DNA of 64,000 nucleotides from Acidobacteriota bacterium (GTDB lineage Bacteria > Acidobacteriota > Terriglobia > Acidiferrales > UBA7541), in the NCBI GenBank assembly GCA_021788095.1, contig JAJYLB010000005.1, positions 1-64,000 on the forward strand, written 5' to 3'. Below the pieces are notes generated by a model. That model did not search any database and was not told the DNA's origin. It saw only the letters and a program-made list of their open reading frames with translations. Made by a program: the position numbers and the translations under genes. The first letter of the stretch is position 1. Every line of letters begins with the position of its first letter. This document shows positions 52,488-64,000 of the stretch, piece by piece.

Positions 52488-55055
52488 TCAGGCGTTGGGC
52501 GGGGCGGCGGGGGCGGCGGGACCTTCCGCGGATTCGACTGCGTCCTCTTGGATCACCGCGGCGGCGGCTACGCGATCGTCTTCTTCGAGCCGGAGCAGGC
52601 GCACGCCCTGGGTGGACCGGCCCGCCTCGCGTATCTCGGCCGCATGAACGCGAATGATCTTGCCTTGGACGGTGATGATCATCACGTCCGATTCCTCGCT
52701 CACCTGCAGCGCCGAGATCACGGCGCCGTTTCGCTCGGTGCTCTTCAAATTGATGACGCCCTTGCCCCCGCGGCTGATGAGCCGGTATTCGGCGAGCGGG
52801 GTGCGCTTGCCGTAGCCCTTCTCGCTTACGGTGAGCATGAGCGAGGTGAGCGACTGGCGCAGGGCGTCGCTCGGGATCTCGTCGAGGTTGTCGGTCGAGA
52901 CTTTGAACTCCTTCCGCAAGATCTCGATATCGGGCTGGGCCGCGTCCATGCTCACCACGCGGTCGTCCTTCTCGAGGTCCATGCCGTTCACCCCTCCCGC
53001 CGGCCGGCCCATCGCCCGCACCTCGCTCTCGCGGAAGAGGATGGCTTGCCCGTCGCGACTGGCGAGGAAGACGAGTTGGTGGCCGTCGGTGATGCGCGCG
53101 CCAATCAGCTCGTCCTGCTTTTCCAGGTTGATCGCGATGATGCCCGAAGGCCGCGGATTCGAAAACTCGGCGAGCTGCGTCTTCTTGACGGTTCCCTGTC
53201 GCGTGGCCAGGAAAACGTAGCGGTCGTCTTCCTCCAGGTTCCGCGCCGGCACCACCGCCGCCAGCTTCTCGCCTTCCTGAAACTTGAGCAGCGAGTGGAT
53301 CGCCCGGCCGCGCGTGGCGGCGGCCGCCTCGGGAATTTCGTACACCTTGAGCCAATAGACGCGGCCGAGACTGGTGAAGAGCAGGATGTAGCTGTGGGTC
53401 GAGGCGATGAACAGATGCTCGACGAAATCCTCCTCCCGCGTCTTCGCCCCGATCCGCCCCTTCCCCCCGCGCGATTGATGGCGATAGACGTCGACGGGAG
53501 TGCGTTTGATGTAGCCCGCGTGGCTCACCGTGATGGCCATGTCCTCGTCGGCAATCAGGTCTTCCAGCCGGATCTCCTCCACCCGGTCGACGATCTGCGT
53601 GCGCCGGTCGTCTCCGTACTCCTTCCGCACCTCGCGCAGCTCGCCCACGATCACCTGCTTCAGCTTCTTCTCGCTGGCGAGGATCTCCTTCAGCGCGGCG
53701 ATCTTCTTCTGGATCTCCTTCAACTCCTCGATAATCTTCTCCCGCTCCATCTGCGTCAGCCGGTGCAGTTGAAGATCGAGGATGGCCTGCGCCTGCCGGT
53801 CGCTGAATTCGAATCGCTCGATCAGGCCGGCTTTGGCTTCGGCGGGGGATTTGGATCGGCGAATGAGCCGAATGACCTCGTCGAGGTGTTCGAGCGCCTT
53901 CTGGAAGCCCATCAAGAGGTGTTCGCGCTCTTCGGCCTTGCGCAGATCGTATTGCGTGCGCCGGCGGACGACCTCGATCCGGTGATCGACGAACTGGCGC
54001 AGGATCTCCACCAGGCCCATCTCCCGCGGTTGGCCCCCCACGATGGCCAGCAGGATCATCCCGAACGACTCCTGCATCTGGGTGTGCTTGTACAGGTTGT
54101 TCAGGATGATCTCGGGCTCCTCGCCCTTCTTCACCTCCACCACGATCCGCATGCCTTCCCGGTCGCTTTCGTCCCGGACGTCGGCGATCCCCTCGATCTT
54201 CTTCGTCTGCACCAGCTCGGCAATCCGCTCGATCAGCCGCGCCTTGTTCACCTGATAGGGGATCTCGGTGATCACGATGTTTTGCCGGTCTTTCGACACC
54301 TGCTCGATCGCCGCTTTCGCCCGCATGGTGAACGTGCCGCGGCCCGACCGGTAGGCTTGCTCGATCCCTTCCCGCCCCCACAGGTAGCCGCCGGTAGGGA
54401 AGTCGGGTCCGGGAACGAGCTTCATCACGTCGGCCAGGGACGAGGAAGGCTTCTCGATCAGCAGCTCCGCCGCGTCGATCACCTCGTTCAGGTTGTGCGG
54501 GGGAATGTTCGTGGCCATGCCCACGGCGATTCCGCTCGCGCCGTTCACCAAAAGGTTGGGCACGCGCGTAGGGAGCACGACGGGCTCCTGCGCGGTCTCG
54601 TCGAAGTTCGGCGAGAAATCCACCGTCTCTTTCTCGATGTCGGCCAGGATTTCGTCGCTGATGTGCGCCAGGCGCGCCTCGGTGTAACGCATCGCCGCCG
54701 GTGGGTCGCCGTCCACCGAGCCGAAGTTGCCCTGGCCGTCGACCAGCGGGTAGCGCAAATTGAAATCCTGCGCCAGCCGCACCAGCGCGTCGTAAATGGG
54801 CGCATCGCCATGCGGATGGTATTTGCCCATGACTTCGCCGACGATCTTGGCGCACTTGCGGTAGGCGCGAGTCGAGGTCAGCCCCAGCTCGTACATGCCG
54901 AAGAGGATCCGGCGCTGCACGGGCTTCATGCCGTCGCGGACGTCGGGCAGCGCCCGGCCGATGATCACGCTCATCGCGTAGTCGAGATACGACCGCCGCA
55001 TCTCGGCTTCGATATCGACCGGCAGCATTACCGCCTGTGGCTTTTCATCCGCCAT
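52488..55055 (-). CDS. gyrA: DNA gyrase subunit A
   Basis: An 855-residue type IIA topoisomerase subunit that breaks and rejoins DNA. The catalytic Tyr124 lies in [11 protein letters not shown]. The quinolone region reads [18 protein letters not shown], with Ala85 at the place of the E. coli Ser83 and Asp89 at that of Asp87. The C-terminal beta-pinwheel has the GyrA box SRGGKGRIG near 530 and similar blades. The acidic tail ([15 protein letters not shown]) is short. It is the last gene of the dnaA-dnaN-gyrB-orf84-gyrA series. Confidence 0.98.
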   Translation of the reverse strand: MADEKPQAVMLPVDIEAEMRRSYLDYAMSVIIGRALPDVRDGMKPVQRRILFGMYELGLTSTRAYRKCAKIVGEVMGKYHPHGDAPIYDALVRLAQDFNLRYPLVDGQGNFGSVDGDPPAAMRYTEARLAHISDEILADIEKETVDFSPNFDETAQEPVVLPTRVPNLLVNGASGIAVGMATNIPPHNLNEVIDAAELLIEKPSSSLADVMKLVPGPDFPTGGYLWGREGIEQAYRSGRGTFTMRAKAAIEQVSKDRQNIVITEIPYQVNKARLIERIAELVQTKKIEGIADVRDESDREGMRIVVEVKKGEEPEIILNNLYKHTQMQESFGMILLAIVGGQPREMGLVEILRQFVDHRIEVVRRRTQYDLRKAEEREHLLMGFQKALEHLDEVIRLIRRSKSPAEAKAGLIERFEFSDRQAQAILDLQLHRLTQMEREKIIEELKEIQKKIAALKEILASEKKLKQVIVGELREVRKEYGDDRRTQIVDRVEEIRLEDLIADEDMAITVSHAGYIKRTPVDVYRHQSRGGKGRIGAKTREEDFVEHLFIASTHSYILLFTSLGRVYWLKVYEIPEAAAATRGRAIHSLLKFQEGEKLAAVVPARNLEEDDRYVFLATRQGTVKKTQLAEFSNPRPSGIIAINLEKQDELIGARITDGHQLVFLASRDGQAILFRESEVRAMGRPAGGVNGMDLEKDDRVVSMDAAQPDIEILRKEFKVSTDNLDEIPSDALRQSLTSLMLTVSEKGYGKRTPLAEYRLISRGGKGVINLKSTERNGAVISALQVSEESDVMIITVQGKIIRVHAAEIREAGRSTQGVRLLRLEEDDRVAAAAVIQEDAVESAEGPAAPAAPPNA

Positions 55056-55085
55056 CCGAAGAGTTCCTTTCGGTGCTGTGAGCCC

Positions 55086-55340
55086 TCACGCGGGCCCACC
55101 TACGGCCTGGTCCCAAACGAAAGTCTTTACCGCTTCGAAGGCCGCCGCGGCATTCGAAAATCGCTTCCTGGCGAACTGCTCCTCGGCCGCTTGGGCCAGC
55201 CGGTCGGCTTTCTGCTGGCTTCCGCATTCGATCGCCACCCCCGCCGCGCCTTCCGGCTGCTCGACGGCCACCGCGCGAAAGCCTTCGCACCGCAGGCCGC
55301 CCAGTCCCGGCGCCGTCTCCCAACTCAACTGGAACAGCAT
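55086..55340 (-). CDS. Small conserved-looking protein between gyrB and gyrA
   Basis: An 84-residue frame fills the gap between gyrB and gyrA: it starts at ATG 55340, 8 nt after the gyrB stop, and ends 30 nt before gyrA. The sequence begins MLFQLSWETAPGLGGLRC and has a helical, charged second half (QKADRLAQAAEEQFARKRFS). There are two cysteines, no signal and no recognised domain. Position and codon use agree with its neighbours, so it is probably translated from the gyr transcript. The function is unknown. Confidence 0.6.
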   Translation of the reverse strand: MLFQLSWETAPGLGGLRCEGFRAVAVEQPEGAAGVAIECGSQQKADRLAQAAEEQFARKRFSNAAAAFEAVKTFVWDQAVGGPA

Positions 55341-55348
55341 CGCCGGCT

Positions 55349-57993
<2,645 letters not shown>

Positions 57994-59106
57994 TCAGATG
58001 CGCATGGGCATGACCACGTAACGATAGCGAATCGATGGGTCGCCGCCCGGCCGCAGTTGGCCGGCGGACTGCTCGTCTTTCAGCTCGAGCGAGAGAGGGC
58101 CCTCGGGCGAAGCGGCGAGAAAATCGAGCAGGTACTCGGCGTTGAATCCGATCGAGATGGGATCGCCCTTGTATTCCCGCTCGATGGCCTCCTTCGCCTC
58201 GCCAAAATCGGGACTCGACGCGGAAAGCTCGATCCCTTCGCTGGCCACCGTGAGCTTGACCGCGTGAGAGCGCGAGTCGGCGAGTTGGGAAACGCGGCGC
58301 AGCGCGTCGTGGAATTCACCGTGATCGAGCACCACGACCTTGCTGTTGTCCCGCGGAAGGACCGCCTCGTAATTCGGGAACTGACCAGTAAGCTTCCGGG
58401 AAATAAGCAGGCGCGGCCCCAACCGGAAGAAGAGATGGCTTTCGTCCTGTGCGAACTCTATTTCCGCGTCCTCGCCCGCCTCGCCCGCCAGCCGGAGAAT
58501 CTCGCCCAGGGCTTTCTTCGGCACCAGCGTCCGCACTTCACCCGGCAGGCCTTCGAGTTTGCGATCGACCTCGATGATGGCGAGCCGGTGGCCGTCGGTA
58601 GCGACCATCAGGATGCCCTCCGGCTTGAGCACGGCGAGCGCGCCGCTCAGCGTATAGCGCGACTCCTCGGTGGAGATGGCGAAGGTTGTCTTCAGCACCA
58701 TGTCGGCCAGGACTTTCGAGGGAATGCGCACGGAAGAGGCAGGGAAGGCGGGAAGCGCCGGGAAATTGTCTTTCGAGAGACCGACCAGCTTGTAGTTCTT
58801 GCGGTCGGAGACGATCTGGACCCAGTGGTTCTCGAGCAGCTTGAAGCGGACGTCGCCTTCCGGCAACAAACGCACCAAGTCCAGAAGCTTCTTCGCGGGC
58901 AGGGTGCCCGCGCCTTCCTTCTTGACCTTGGCTTCGCAGGAGGTCTCGATGCTCAACTCGAGATCGGTCGCCGTAATGGCCAGGCGTCCGCCGGCGGTTT
59001 CGAAGAGCACATTCGACAGAATCGGAATCGTCGTCTTGCGCTCCACCACTCCCTGCGTCAGGGACAACTCCCTCGCCAAATCCGCTTTCGTCACGGTGAA
59101 TTCCAT
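57994..59106 (-). CDS. dnaN: DNA polymerase III beta sliding clamp
   Basis: A 370-residue processivity clamp with three similar domains: MEFTVTKADLARELSLTQGV at the start, KTTFAISTEESRYTLSGAL in domain 2, and YLLDFLAASPEGPLSLELKD with the C-terminal YVVMPMRI. ATG at 59106 is chosen by homology; the frame is open much further upstream. It lies 389 nt downstream of dnaA, a spacer that carries DnaA-box-like sites. Confidence 0.97.
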   Translation of the reverse strand: MEFTVTKADLARELSLTQGVVERKTTIPILSNVLFETAGGRLAITATDLELSIETSCEAKVKKEGAGTLPAKKLLDLVRLLPEGDVRFKLLENHWVQIVSDRKNYKLVGLSKDNFPALPAFPASSVRIPSKVLADMVLKTTFAISTEESRYTLSGALAVLKPEGILMVATDGHRLAIIEVDRKLEGLPGEVRTLVPKKALGEILRLAGEAGEDAEIEFAQDESHLFFRLGPRLLISRKLTGQFPNYEAVLPRDNSKVVVLDHGEFHDALRRVSQLADSRSHAVKLTVASEGIELSASSPDFGEAKEAIEREYKGDPISIGFNAEYLLDFLAASPEGPLSLELKDEQSAGQLRPGGDPSIRYRYVVMPMRI

Positions 59107-59495
59107 CTCTTGCGCCCTCGCTTTTTCCCGAAGGGTTCCGTCGGCGGTCGAAGAAATCCTTCGCTCGCGCCCCGCGTGCCGCCAAGGCTCCCCACGGCTC
59201 TTCCATACAACTGCAAAACAGAGATTAAGTAAATACCGTAGTCGTCGTTCTTGTGCAAACCGAGGAAAACGTCCTAAGTCGGTTGTTCCGGTAAGGCTTG
59301 CCGTTCTCTCCCGTGCTGTGGAACGTCTCGCGCTTCCGCGCAAAACCGGGTCGCGCCCTCGATTCCGTCCACAGCTTCCACATTCTCTTCCTCGCCTTTT
59401 CCGCCGGCTTTCCACAGCCTGTGTGGGGGCTGCGCGCCCGCCTCGCGCTCCCCTTGGGCGCCGCGTGCGGGGATGTCCACGGGGCCAACGTGCTT
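59107..59495. other. dnaA-dnaN spacer with DnaA-box-like sites, part of the probable origin
   Basis: Sites close to the DnaA box TTWTNCACA: TGTGGAAC at 59317, GCTTCCACA at 59374-59382, CTTTCCACA at 59408-59416 and TGTGGGGGC at 59422-59430. An AT-rich segment (AGATTAAGTAAATACC, 59222-59237) may be the unwinding element. No gene is present in this 389-bp stretch. Confidence 0.55.
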
Positions 59496-60803
59496 CTAGC
59501 CGAGCGAATCGACCAGCCGGTTCACCGTTCGATTGAGTTCCTTGTCGGTGCGGCGCAGGGTGTCGATCTTGTGGATCGAATGCAGCACCGTCGTGTGGTG
59601 CTTGCCGCCGAACTGCCGCCCGATTTCCGGCAGCGAAGCCGAGGTGAGTTGCTTCACCAGATACATGGCGATCTGCCGGGGGAAGGCAATCGCTTTGGAA
59701 TTCGACCGCATCTTGAGGTCCGGCGGCCGCAAGCCGAAATGCTCGGCCACGCGCTTCTGAACGGCCTCGATAGTTACCCGCCGGTCCTGCGATTCCAGGA
59801 CGTTCTTCAGCACCTGCTGCGCGACCGTCAGGTTGATCTCCGTGCCGGTAAGCGAGGTGTAGGCGATCAAGCGGATCAGGGCGCCTTCCAGTTCGCGGAC
59901 GTTCGAGCGGATCGACCGGGCGATGAATTCGGCGACGTCGGCCGGCAGCACCACCCTCTCGTTCTCCGCCTTCTTGTGCAGGATGGCGATCTTCGTTTCC
60001 AGGTCGGGAGCCTGGATGTCGGCGGTCAGGCCCCATTCAAACCGCGAGCGCAGCCGCTCCTCGATAGCGGAGATTTCGCGGGGCGGGCAATCGGCGCTGA
60101 TGACGATCTGTTTTTGCTGATCGTAGAGGTCGTTGAAGGTGTGGAAGAACTCTTCCTGGGTGCGCTCGCGCGTCGCGATGAACTGAATGTCGTCGATCAG
60201 CAGCACGTCGACCGACCGGAACCGGTCGCGAAAACCCGGCATACGGTCAAAGCGCAGCGCCGAGATCACTTCGTTCGTGAACTTCTCCGCGCTCACGTAC
60301 GCCAGGCGCGTCGCGGGATTCTTTCGCCGGATCGCGTGCCCGATCGCCTGCATCAAATGCGTCTTGCCCAGCCCCACTCCGCCGTAGAGGAAGAGCGGGT
60401 TGTAGGCTTTCGACGGCCGGTCCGCCACCGCCTGCGCCGCCGCGTGCGCGAACTGATTCGAGCCGCCCACGACGAAGCTCTCGAATCGGTACCGCGGATT
60501 CAGTTGGTTGTCGGAGGAATCGAAATCCAGCCGGGCCTGGGTCGGCGCCGGCGCCCCGAGAGCGCTTTCCGGGCAGACGAATTCCAGCCGCGTCTCCGCC
60601 ATTCCCACTTCCAGCAGCACGGCCTTGAGCATCTCGCCGTACGTCTCCGTCAACTTGCGCCGGAACGCGGGCGTGGGAACCCGAACCCGCAGCTTGCCGC
60701 CATCGGCCGCCTCCATCATTTGCGTGGGCCGGAACCATGTGGCGAAGCTGTGGGCGTTCACCCGCCGTTCCATCCGCTGCAGAATGGTTTGCCATGCGTT
60801 CAT
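59496..60803 (-). CDS. dnaA: Chromosomal replication initiator protein DnaA
   Basis: A 435-residue initiator. Domain I begins MNAWQTILQRMERRV; domain III is an AAA+ ATPase with Walker A GGVGLGKTH, Walker B VLLIDDIQFI and the sensor region ALRFDRMPGFRDRF upstream; domain IV carries the DNA-binding signature GGKHHTTVLHSIHKID. The true start is ATG at 60803, after which homology begins; 78 extra codons upstream belong to the origin region. DnaA-box-like sites surround the gene, so it probably regulates itself. Confidence 0.98.
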   Translation of the reverse strand: MNAWQTILQRMERRVNAHSFATWFRPTQMMEAADGGKLRVRVPTPAFRRKLTETYGEMLKAVLLEVGMAETRLEFVCPESALGAPAPTQARLDFDSSDNQLNPRYRFESFVVGGSNQFAHAAAQAVADRPSKAYNPLFLYGGVGLGKTHLMQAIGHAIRRKNPATRLAYVSAEKFTNEVISALRFDRMPGFRDRFRSVDVLLIDDIQFIATRERTQEEFFHTFNDLYDQQKQIVISADCPPREISAIEERLRSRFEWGLTADIQAPDLETKIAILHKKAENERVVLPADVAEFIARSIRSNVRELEGALIRLIAYTSLTGTEINLTVAQQVLKNVLESQDRRVTIEAVQKRVAEHFGLRPPDLKMRSNSKAIAFPRQIAMYLVKQLTSASLPEIGRQFGGKHHTTVLHSIHKIDTLRRTDKELNRTVNRLVDSLG

Positions 60804-61048
60804 CAGACAACCCCGTCCTTTCCACAGGTGTGGAAAATACTGTGGAAAAGTGAATCCTTCCCGTTTCTTGTCTCGGCTGATCCCCTCCACTCTACTCGGC
60901 TCGCCCTCGCCGACCTGCCGGGCGAGCTTCGCTTGGGGAGACGCGGCTCTGGATTGTGCACAAGTGTGGGGAAGGGGGCAAGAGGAAAAACAAAAAGGGC
61001 TTGAAACGTTCTCCACAACCATGCACAGCTTTTCCACAACCGCAAATC
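60804..61048. other. DnaA-box cluster upstream of dnaA, probable oriC part
   Basis: Six sites match or nearly match the DnaA box: CTTTCCACA 60818-60826, TGTGGAAAA 60829-60837, TGTGGAAAA 60841-60849, TGTGGGGAA 60965-60973, TTCTCCACA 61009-61017 and TTTTCCACA 61030-61038. A perfect palindrome TTGTGCACAA is at 60954-60963. Together with the dnaA-dnaN spacer they suggest a bipartite origin. No gene is seen, although a frame joins dnaA from upstream. Confidence 0.65.
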
Positions 61049-61831
61049 TCAGTCCAGACGATAGAGCGCGCGCTCGATCGACGTGGCTCGCCCCGTTTCC
61101 GCGCTGATTTCCAGGCGCACGGCGTTCATCGCGAGGTGATTGGCTGCCACTTCGAAGCGCACCGGCAGCCCTTCGAGAAACCGCGCGAGCACCGAATTCT
61201 TTTCCATGCCGATCACCGAATCCTGAGGACCCGTCATGCCGGCGTCGGTGATGTACGCCGTGCCGGCCGGCAGAACGCGCTCGTCGGCGGTGGGAACGTG
61301 GGTGTGCGTGCCGATGACGGCGGAGACGCGCCCGTCGAGATACCAGCCGAGGGCTTGCTTTTCGCTCGTGGCCTCGGCGTGGACGTCGGCCACAATCACC
61401 TTGACGTCTTCGGGCACGCGGCCGAGTTCGCGATCGGCGGCGCGAAACGGGCAGTCGATCGCCGGCATGAACGTCCGCCCCTGCAAGTGGAGCACGGCGA
61501 AGGTTTCGTTTCCGCGCGTCCGGCCAACGTACAGCCCGCTGCCCGGCACGCCAGCCGGGAAATTCGCCGGACGCAGCAGGCGCGGCTGCTGCGGCAAATA
61601 CTCGAGAATTTCCTTCCGGTCCCAGACGTGGTTGCCGCCGCAGAGGACGTCGATTCCGCTGGCGAGCAATTGCTCGGCCAGGCGCGGGATGATGCCGAAG
61701 CCGCCCGCCACATTGTCGGCGTTCGCAATCACCAGATCGAGCCGTTCCTGCTCGATGATGTCTTGGAGCCGCTCCTCGACCAAGCGGCGACCGGGAGAGC
61801 CGACGATATCCCCAACGAAAAGAATGCGCAT
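61049..61831 (-). CDS. ymdB: YmdB-family metallophosphoesterase
   Basis: A 260-residue calcineurin-like phosphoesterase of the TIGR00282 group, reported in Bacillus as a cyclic-nucleotide phosphodiesterase affecting development. Metal-binding motifs: MRILFVGDIVGSPGRR, ANADNVAGGFG (Asn in place of Glu-Asn), CGGNHVWDRKEI, VADVHAEATSEK and IGTHTHVPTADERVL. ATG at 61831 begins the conserved part; the extension upstream is not supported. The RNase Y gene that often precedes ymdB is not here. Confidence 0.92.
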   Translation of the reverse strand: MRILFVGDIVGSPGRRLVEERLQDIIEQERLDLVIANADNVAGGFGIIPRLAEQLLASGIDVLCGGNHVWDRKEILEYLPQQPRLLRPANFPAGVPGSGLYVGRTRGNETFAVLHLQGRTFMPAIDCPFRAADRELGRVPEDVKVIVADVHAEATSEKQALGWYLDGRVSAVIGTHTHVPTADERVLPAGTAYITDAGMTGPQDSVIGMEKNSVLARFLEGLPVRFEVAANHLAMNAVRLEISAETGRATSIERALYRLD

Positions 61832-62037
61832 GAGGTCACGGACCGGGATGAAGGCCAAGCCGGAGCCGGTATTGTAGCAGGCCCGAAAGCCAGGGAACAG
61901 GCCAGAGGTCGCCCGTCTTCTCCAGGGCTTCGGTGGGCAGGCCGGGGACGGTACGGACGCGCCTCTGCCCGAAGGAAAGGCACACGGGCTGAAGCCTGCG
62001 CTGCCCCTGGGCGCGCTCGCCTGCGCGGCGGGAGCCG
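61832..62037 (-). ncRNA. Possible structured RNA between zapA and ymdB (6S-like position)
   Basis: A 206-nt GC-rich gap downstream of zapA. On the minus strand, several long-range helices are possible: GCAGGC/GCCTGC, GTGCCT/AGGCGC, and CCGAAGCC/GGCTTTCGG. In many bacteria the 6S RNA gene follows zapA, which makes the place suggestive. I cannot confirm the 6S central bubble. A TACAAT at 61871-61876 may be a promoter for ymdB. Confidence 0.2.
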
Positions 62038-62313
62038 TTAGGCGGGGCGCTGGAGCGCCGTCTTGACCAGGCGCATGCACCGCTCGACTTTGCGCCGCAC
62101 TTCGCCTCGCTCCCGGCGGTAGGTCTCGATCTCATCGGCGAAATGAAGCGCGGCGAGCACGGCGATTCCCGCCACGTCGACCGAGCCGGTGACGCGGGCG
62201 ATCGTTCGCATCTTTTCGTCCACCGCGCGCGCCAACTCGCGCAGGTACGCTTCGTCGAGTTCCCCCTGCACCGCATACGCCTTGTCGAAAATCTGTACTT
62301 GGGTGGTTTTCAC
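62038..62313 (-). CDS. zapA: Cell division protein ZapA
   Basis: A 91-residue FtsZ-associated protein that bundles FtsZ filaments. N-terminal [20 protein letters not shown] and [20 protein letters not shown], then [21 protein letters not shown] and a coiled-coil-forming C-terminus ([20 protein letters not shown]). Length and pattern are typical. It is divergent from the aconitase gene. Confidence 0.92.
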   Translation of the reverse strand: MKTTQVQIFDKAYAVQGELDEAYLRELARAVDEKMRTIARVTGSVDVAGIAVLAALHFADEIETYRRERGEVRRKVERCMRLVKTALQRPA

Positions 62314-62438
62314 GGCGTTCGCTCCCGCATGGCCCCATTTTGCGAGCGGGCCGCAGCCAAGGCAAGCGGGGCCGGCCCGCGGCGGCGGGCGTGGGGAGCG
62401 GCGTTAGAATAGCGGGTGGTGCAGAAAGGTTCTCTCTC

Positions 62439-64000
62439 ATGATCGATCACACGCGAAGCAAAACACGCGATCCCTTCGGCGCGCTCGCCCCGCTCGAGAC
62501 CGCCGCCGGTCCCGCCGCCTTCTACTCGCTCGAAGCGCTCGAAAAAGCCGGCCTCGGCCGCGTTTCCCGTCTCCCCTTTTCCGTCAAGATCCTGCTCGAA
62601 GCCGTCCTCCGTCACTCCGATGGCCAACTCGTTCGCGACAAGGACGTCTCCGCGCTGGCCGCGTGGGCGCCCCAAGCCGCCGACCGCCCGGAAGTGCCTT
62701 TCCTGCCAGCCCGCGTGATTCTCCAGGATTTCACCGGCGTTCCCGCGGTGGTGGACTTGGCGGCGATGCGCTCGGCGATGGAGCGGCTGGGGGGCGACCC
62801 GTCGAAAATCAATCCGCTCGTTCCCGTCGACCTCGTGATCGACCACTCCGTGCAGGTGGATGTGTACGGCATCGCCGGCGCCCTCGAGCGCAATGCTTCC
62901 ATCGAGTTCGGGCGCAACCGCGAGCGGTACGAATTCCTGCGCTGGGGCCGGGGGGCGTTCGACCACTTCCGCGTGGTTCCTCCCGCCACCGGCATCGTGC
63001 ACCAGGTGAACTTGGAATTCCTGGCGAAAGGGGTCTTCGCGCAAGACGCCGCCGCGGGCCCGCCGCTCCTCTTCCCCGATTCCGTCCTCGGCACCGACTC
63101 CCATACGACCATGATCAACGGTCTCGGCGTGCTCGGCTGGGGCGTCGGGGGGATCGAGGCGGAGGCGGCCATGCTCGGCCAGCCGTATTACCTGCTTGCA
63201 CCGGACGTCGTCGGGTTCAAACTGGCGGGAAGGCTGCGCGAAGGCGTCACCGCCACCGACCTGGTTTTGACCGTCACCGAGCTGCTGCGCAAGAAAGGCG
63301 TCGTCGGCAAGTTCGTGGAATTTTACGGCGACGGACTTTCGCAAATGGCCTTGCCCGATCGGGCCACCGTGGCCAACATGGCGCCCGAGTACGGCGCCAC
63401 CATGGGCTTTTTCCCCACGGACGCTGAAACCCTGCGCTACTTGCGCCAGACCGGCCGCAGCGACGAGGAAGTCGATCGCGTCGAGCGCTACGCTAAAGCG
63501 CAAGGCATTTTCCGCACCGACCGGACTCCCGATCCCGAGTACAGCGATCGGGTCGAGCTGAGCCTGGAAAGCGTCGAACCCAGCCTCGCCGGCCCGAAGC
63601 GCCCGCAAGACCGCATCCCGCTCTCGAAGGTGAAAACCGCCTTCTCCGAATCGCTGGCCGCCCCCGTGAAGAACCGCGGGTTTGGCCTCTCGGCGAGCGA
63701 GGTGGCGCGCAAGGCTGCCGTGCGCATGGACGGCCGCGAGGCCGAGATGGGACACGGCGCCGTGGTCATCGCCGCCATCACTTCCTGCACGAACACCTCG
63801 AATCCGTCAGTGATGCTGGCGGCCGGCTTGCTCGCCAAGAACGCGCTCGCGCGCGGCCTGCGCGTGCCTGCCTACGTGAAAACGAGTCTCGCCCCCGGCT
63901 CGAAAGTCGTCACCGAGTATTTCCAGGCCGCGGGCCTGCTCGAGCCGCTCGCCGCGCTCGGCTTCCGCGTCGTCGGCTACGGCTGCACCACCTGCATCGG
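62439..64000 (+). CDS. acnA: Aconitate hydratase A (partial, runs off the window)
   Basis: The first 520 residues of an aconitase/IRP1-type enzyme of about 900 residues, catalysing citrate to isocitrate in the TCA cycle. Motifs: [85 protein letters not shown] with the first cluster cysteine, and GCTTCIG at the very end with the other two. The 3' half lies beyond 64000. The ATG at 62439 has AGAAAGG upstream. Confidence 0.96.
   Translation, partial: MIDHTRSKTRDPFGALAPLETAAGPAAFYSLEALEKAGLGRVSRLPFSVKILLEAVLRHSDGQLVRDKDVSALAAWAPQAADRPEVPFLPARVILQDFTGVPAVVDLAAMRSAMERLGGDPSKINPLVPVDLVIDHSVQVDVYGIAGALERNASIEFGRNRERYEFLRWGRGAFDHFRVVPPATGIVHQVNLEFLAKGVFAQDAAAGPPLLFPDSVLGTDSHTTMINGLGVLGWGVGGIEAEAAMLGQPYYLLAPDVVGFKLAGRLREGVTATDLVLTVTELLRKKGVVGKFVEFYGDGLSQMALPDRATVANMAPEYGATMGFFPTDAETLRYLRQTGRSDEEVDRVERYAKAQGIFRTDRTPDPEYSDRVELSLESVEPSLAGPKRPQDRIPLSKVKTAFSESLAAPVKNRGFGLSASEVARKAAVRMDGREAEMGHGAVVIAAITSCTNTSNPSVMLAAGLLAKNALARGLRVPAYVKTSLAPGSKVVTEYFQAAGLLEPLAALGFRVVGYGCTTCI

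Overview
The window looks like a chromosomal segment, spanning the replication origin, of a high-GC Gram-negative bacterium, most likely an acidobacterium (Acidobacteriota). Lineage evidence is a secreted VWFA-related protein of the acidobacterial type (51253-52470), a CadC-like winged-helix/TPR regulator, a PadR regulator and many dispersed GC-rich hairpin repeats. lpxC, lipoproteins, a predicted outer-membrane barrel and a PpiD-like chaperone indicate an outer membrane. Species cannot be assigned from the sequence alone.

Layout. 1-1.75 kb: the 5' part of a 23S rRNA gene on the minus strand, with no 16S upstream but a boxA-like site, a terminator and a strong promoter. 2.8-7.7 kb: a tandemly duplicated pair of secreted-protein genes (DUF2844 plus a DUF3443 lipoprotein), a decayed copy of a regulator between the pairs, then the intact regulator and its membrane partner. 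7.9-15.6 kb: an MFS transporter, transketolase, an APC-type permease, a small beta protein and a PpiD-like foldase. 16.2-17.1 kb: a solitary DUF3883-type nuclease-like gene. 17.7-20.3 kb: mreBCD. 20.3-24.2 kb: a secreted repeat protein, ada, tyrS and purN. 24.3-26.1 kb: a scrap zone with two broken genes and a Phd/ParE toxin-antitoxin pair. 26.1-32.5 kb: purM, lepB, purF, purL and purQ. 32.7-36.7 kb: a dCTP deaminase, glmU and lpxC. 37.4-40.4 kb: PadR, an IS5-like element, HicBA, a methyltransferase and a GNAT remnant. 40.4-52.5 kb: a winged-helix/TPR regulator with a divergent secreted protein, lipA, an M48 protease, a barrel protein, an ACP-AMP ligase-acyltransferase fusion, a zinc ribbon, a LOG protein and the VWFA protein. 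52.5-61 kb: dnaA-dnaN-gyrB-orf84-gyrA with DnaA boxes on both sides of dnaA. 61-64 kb: ymdB, zapA and the start of an aconitase gene that runs off the window.

How genes work together. The pur genes form a purine-synthesis cluster (purQ-L-F-lepB-M) separated from purN-tyrS by accessory DNA. mreBCD, lpxC, glmU, zapA, lepB and ppiD are envelope and division functions. dnaA/dnaN/gyrB/gyrA mark the origin.

Most interesting points. The DUF3443 lipoproteins carry a paired set of motifs resembling pepsin-type aspartic peptidases and are always coupled to a small exported DUF2844 protein. The 23S gene is unlinked from 16S and preceded by a possible short terminated transcript. A family of small CTAG-flanked inverted-repeat elements shares its ends with the IS5-like element, and one copy sits exactly on a stop codon.
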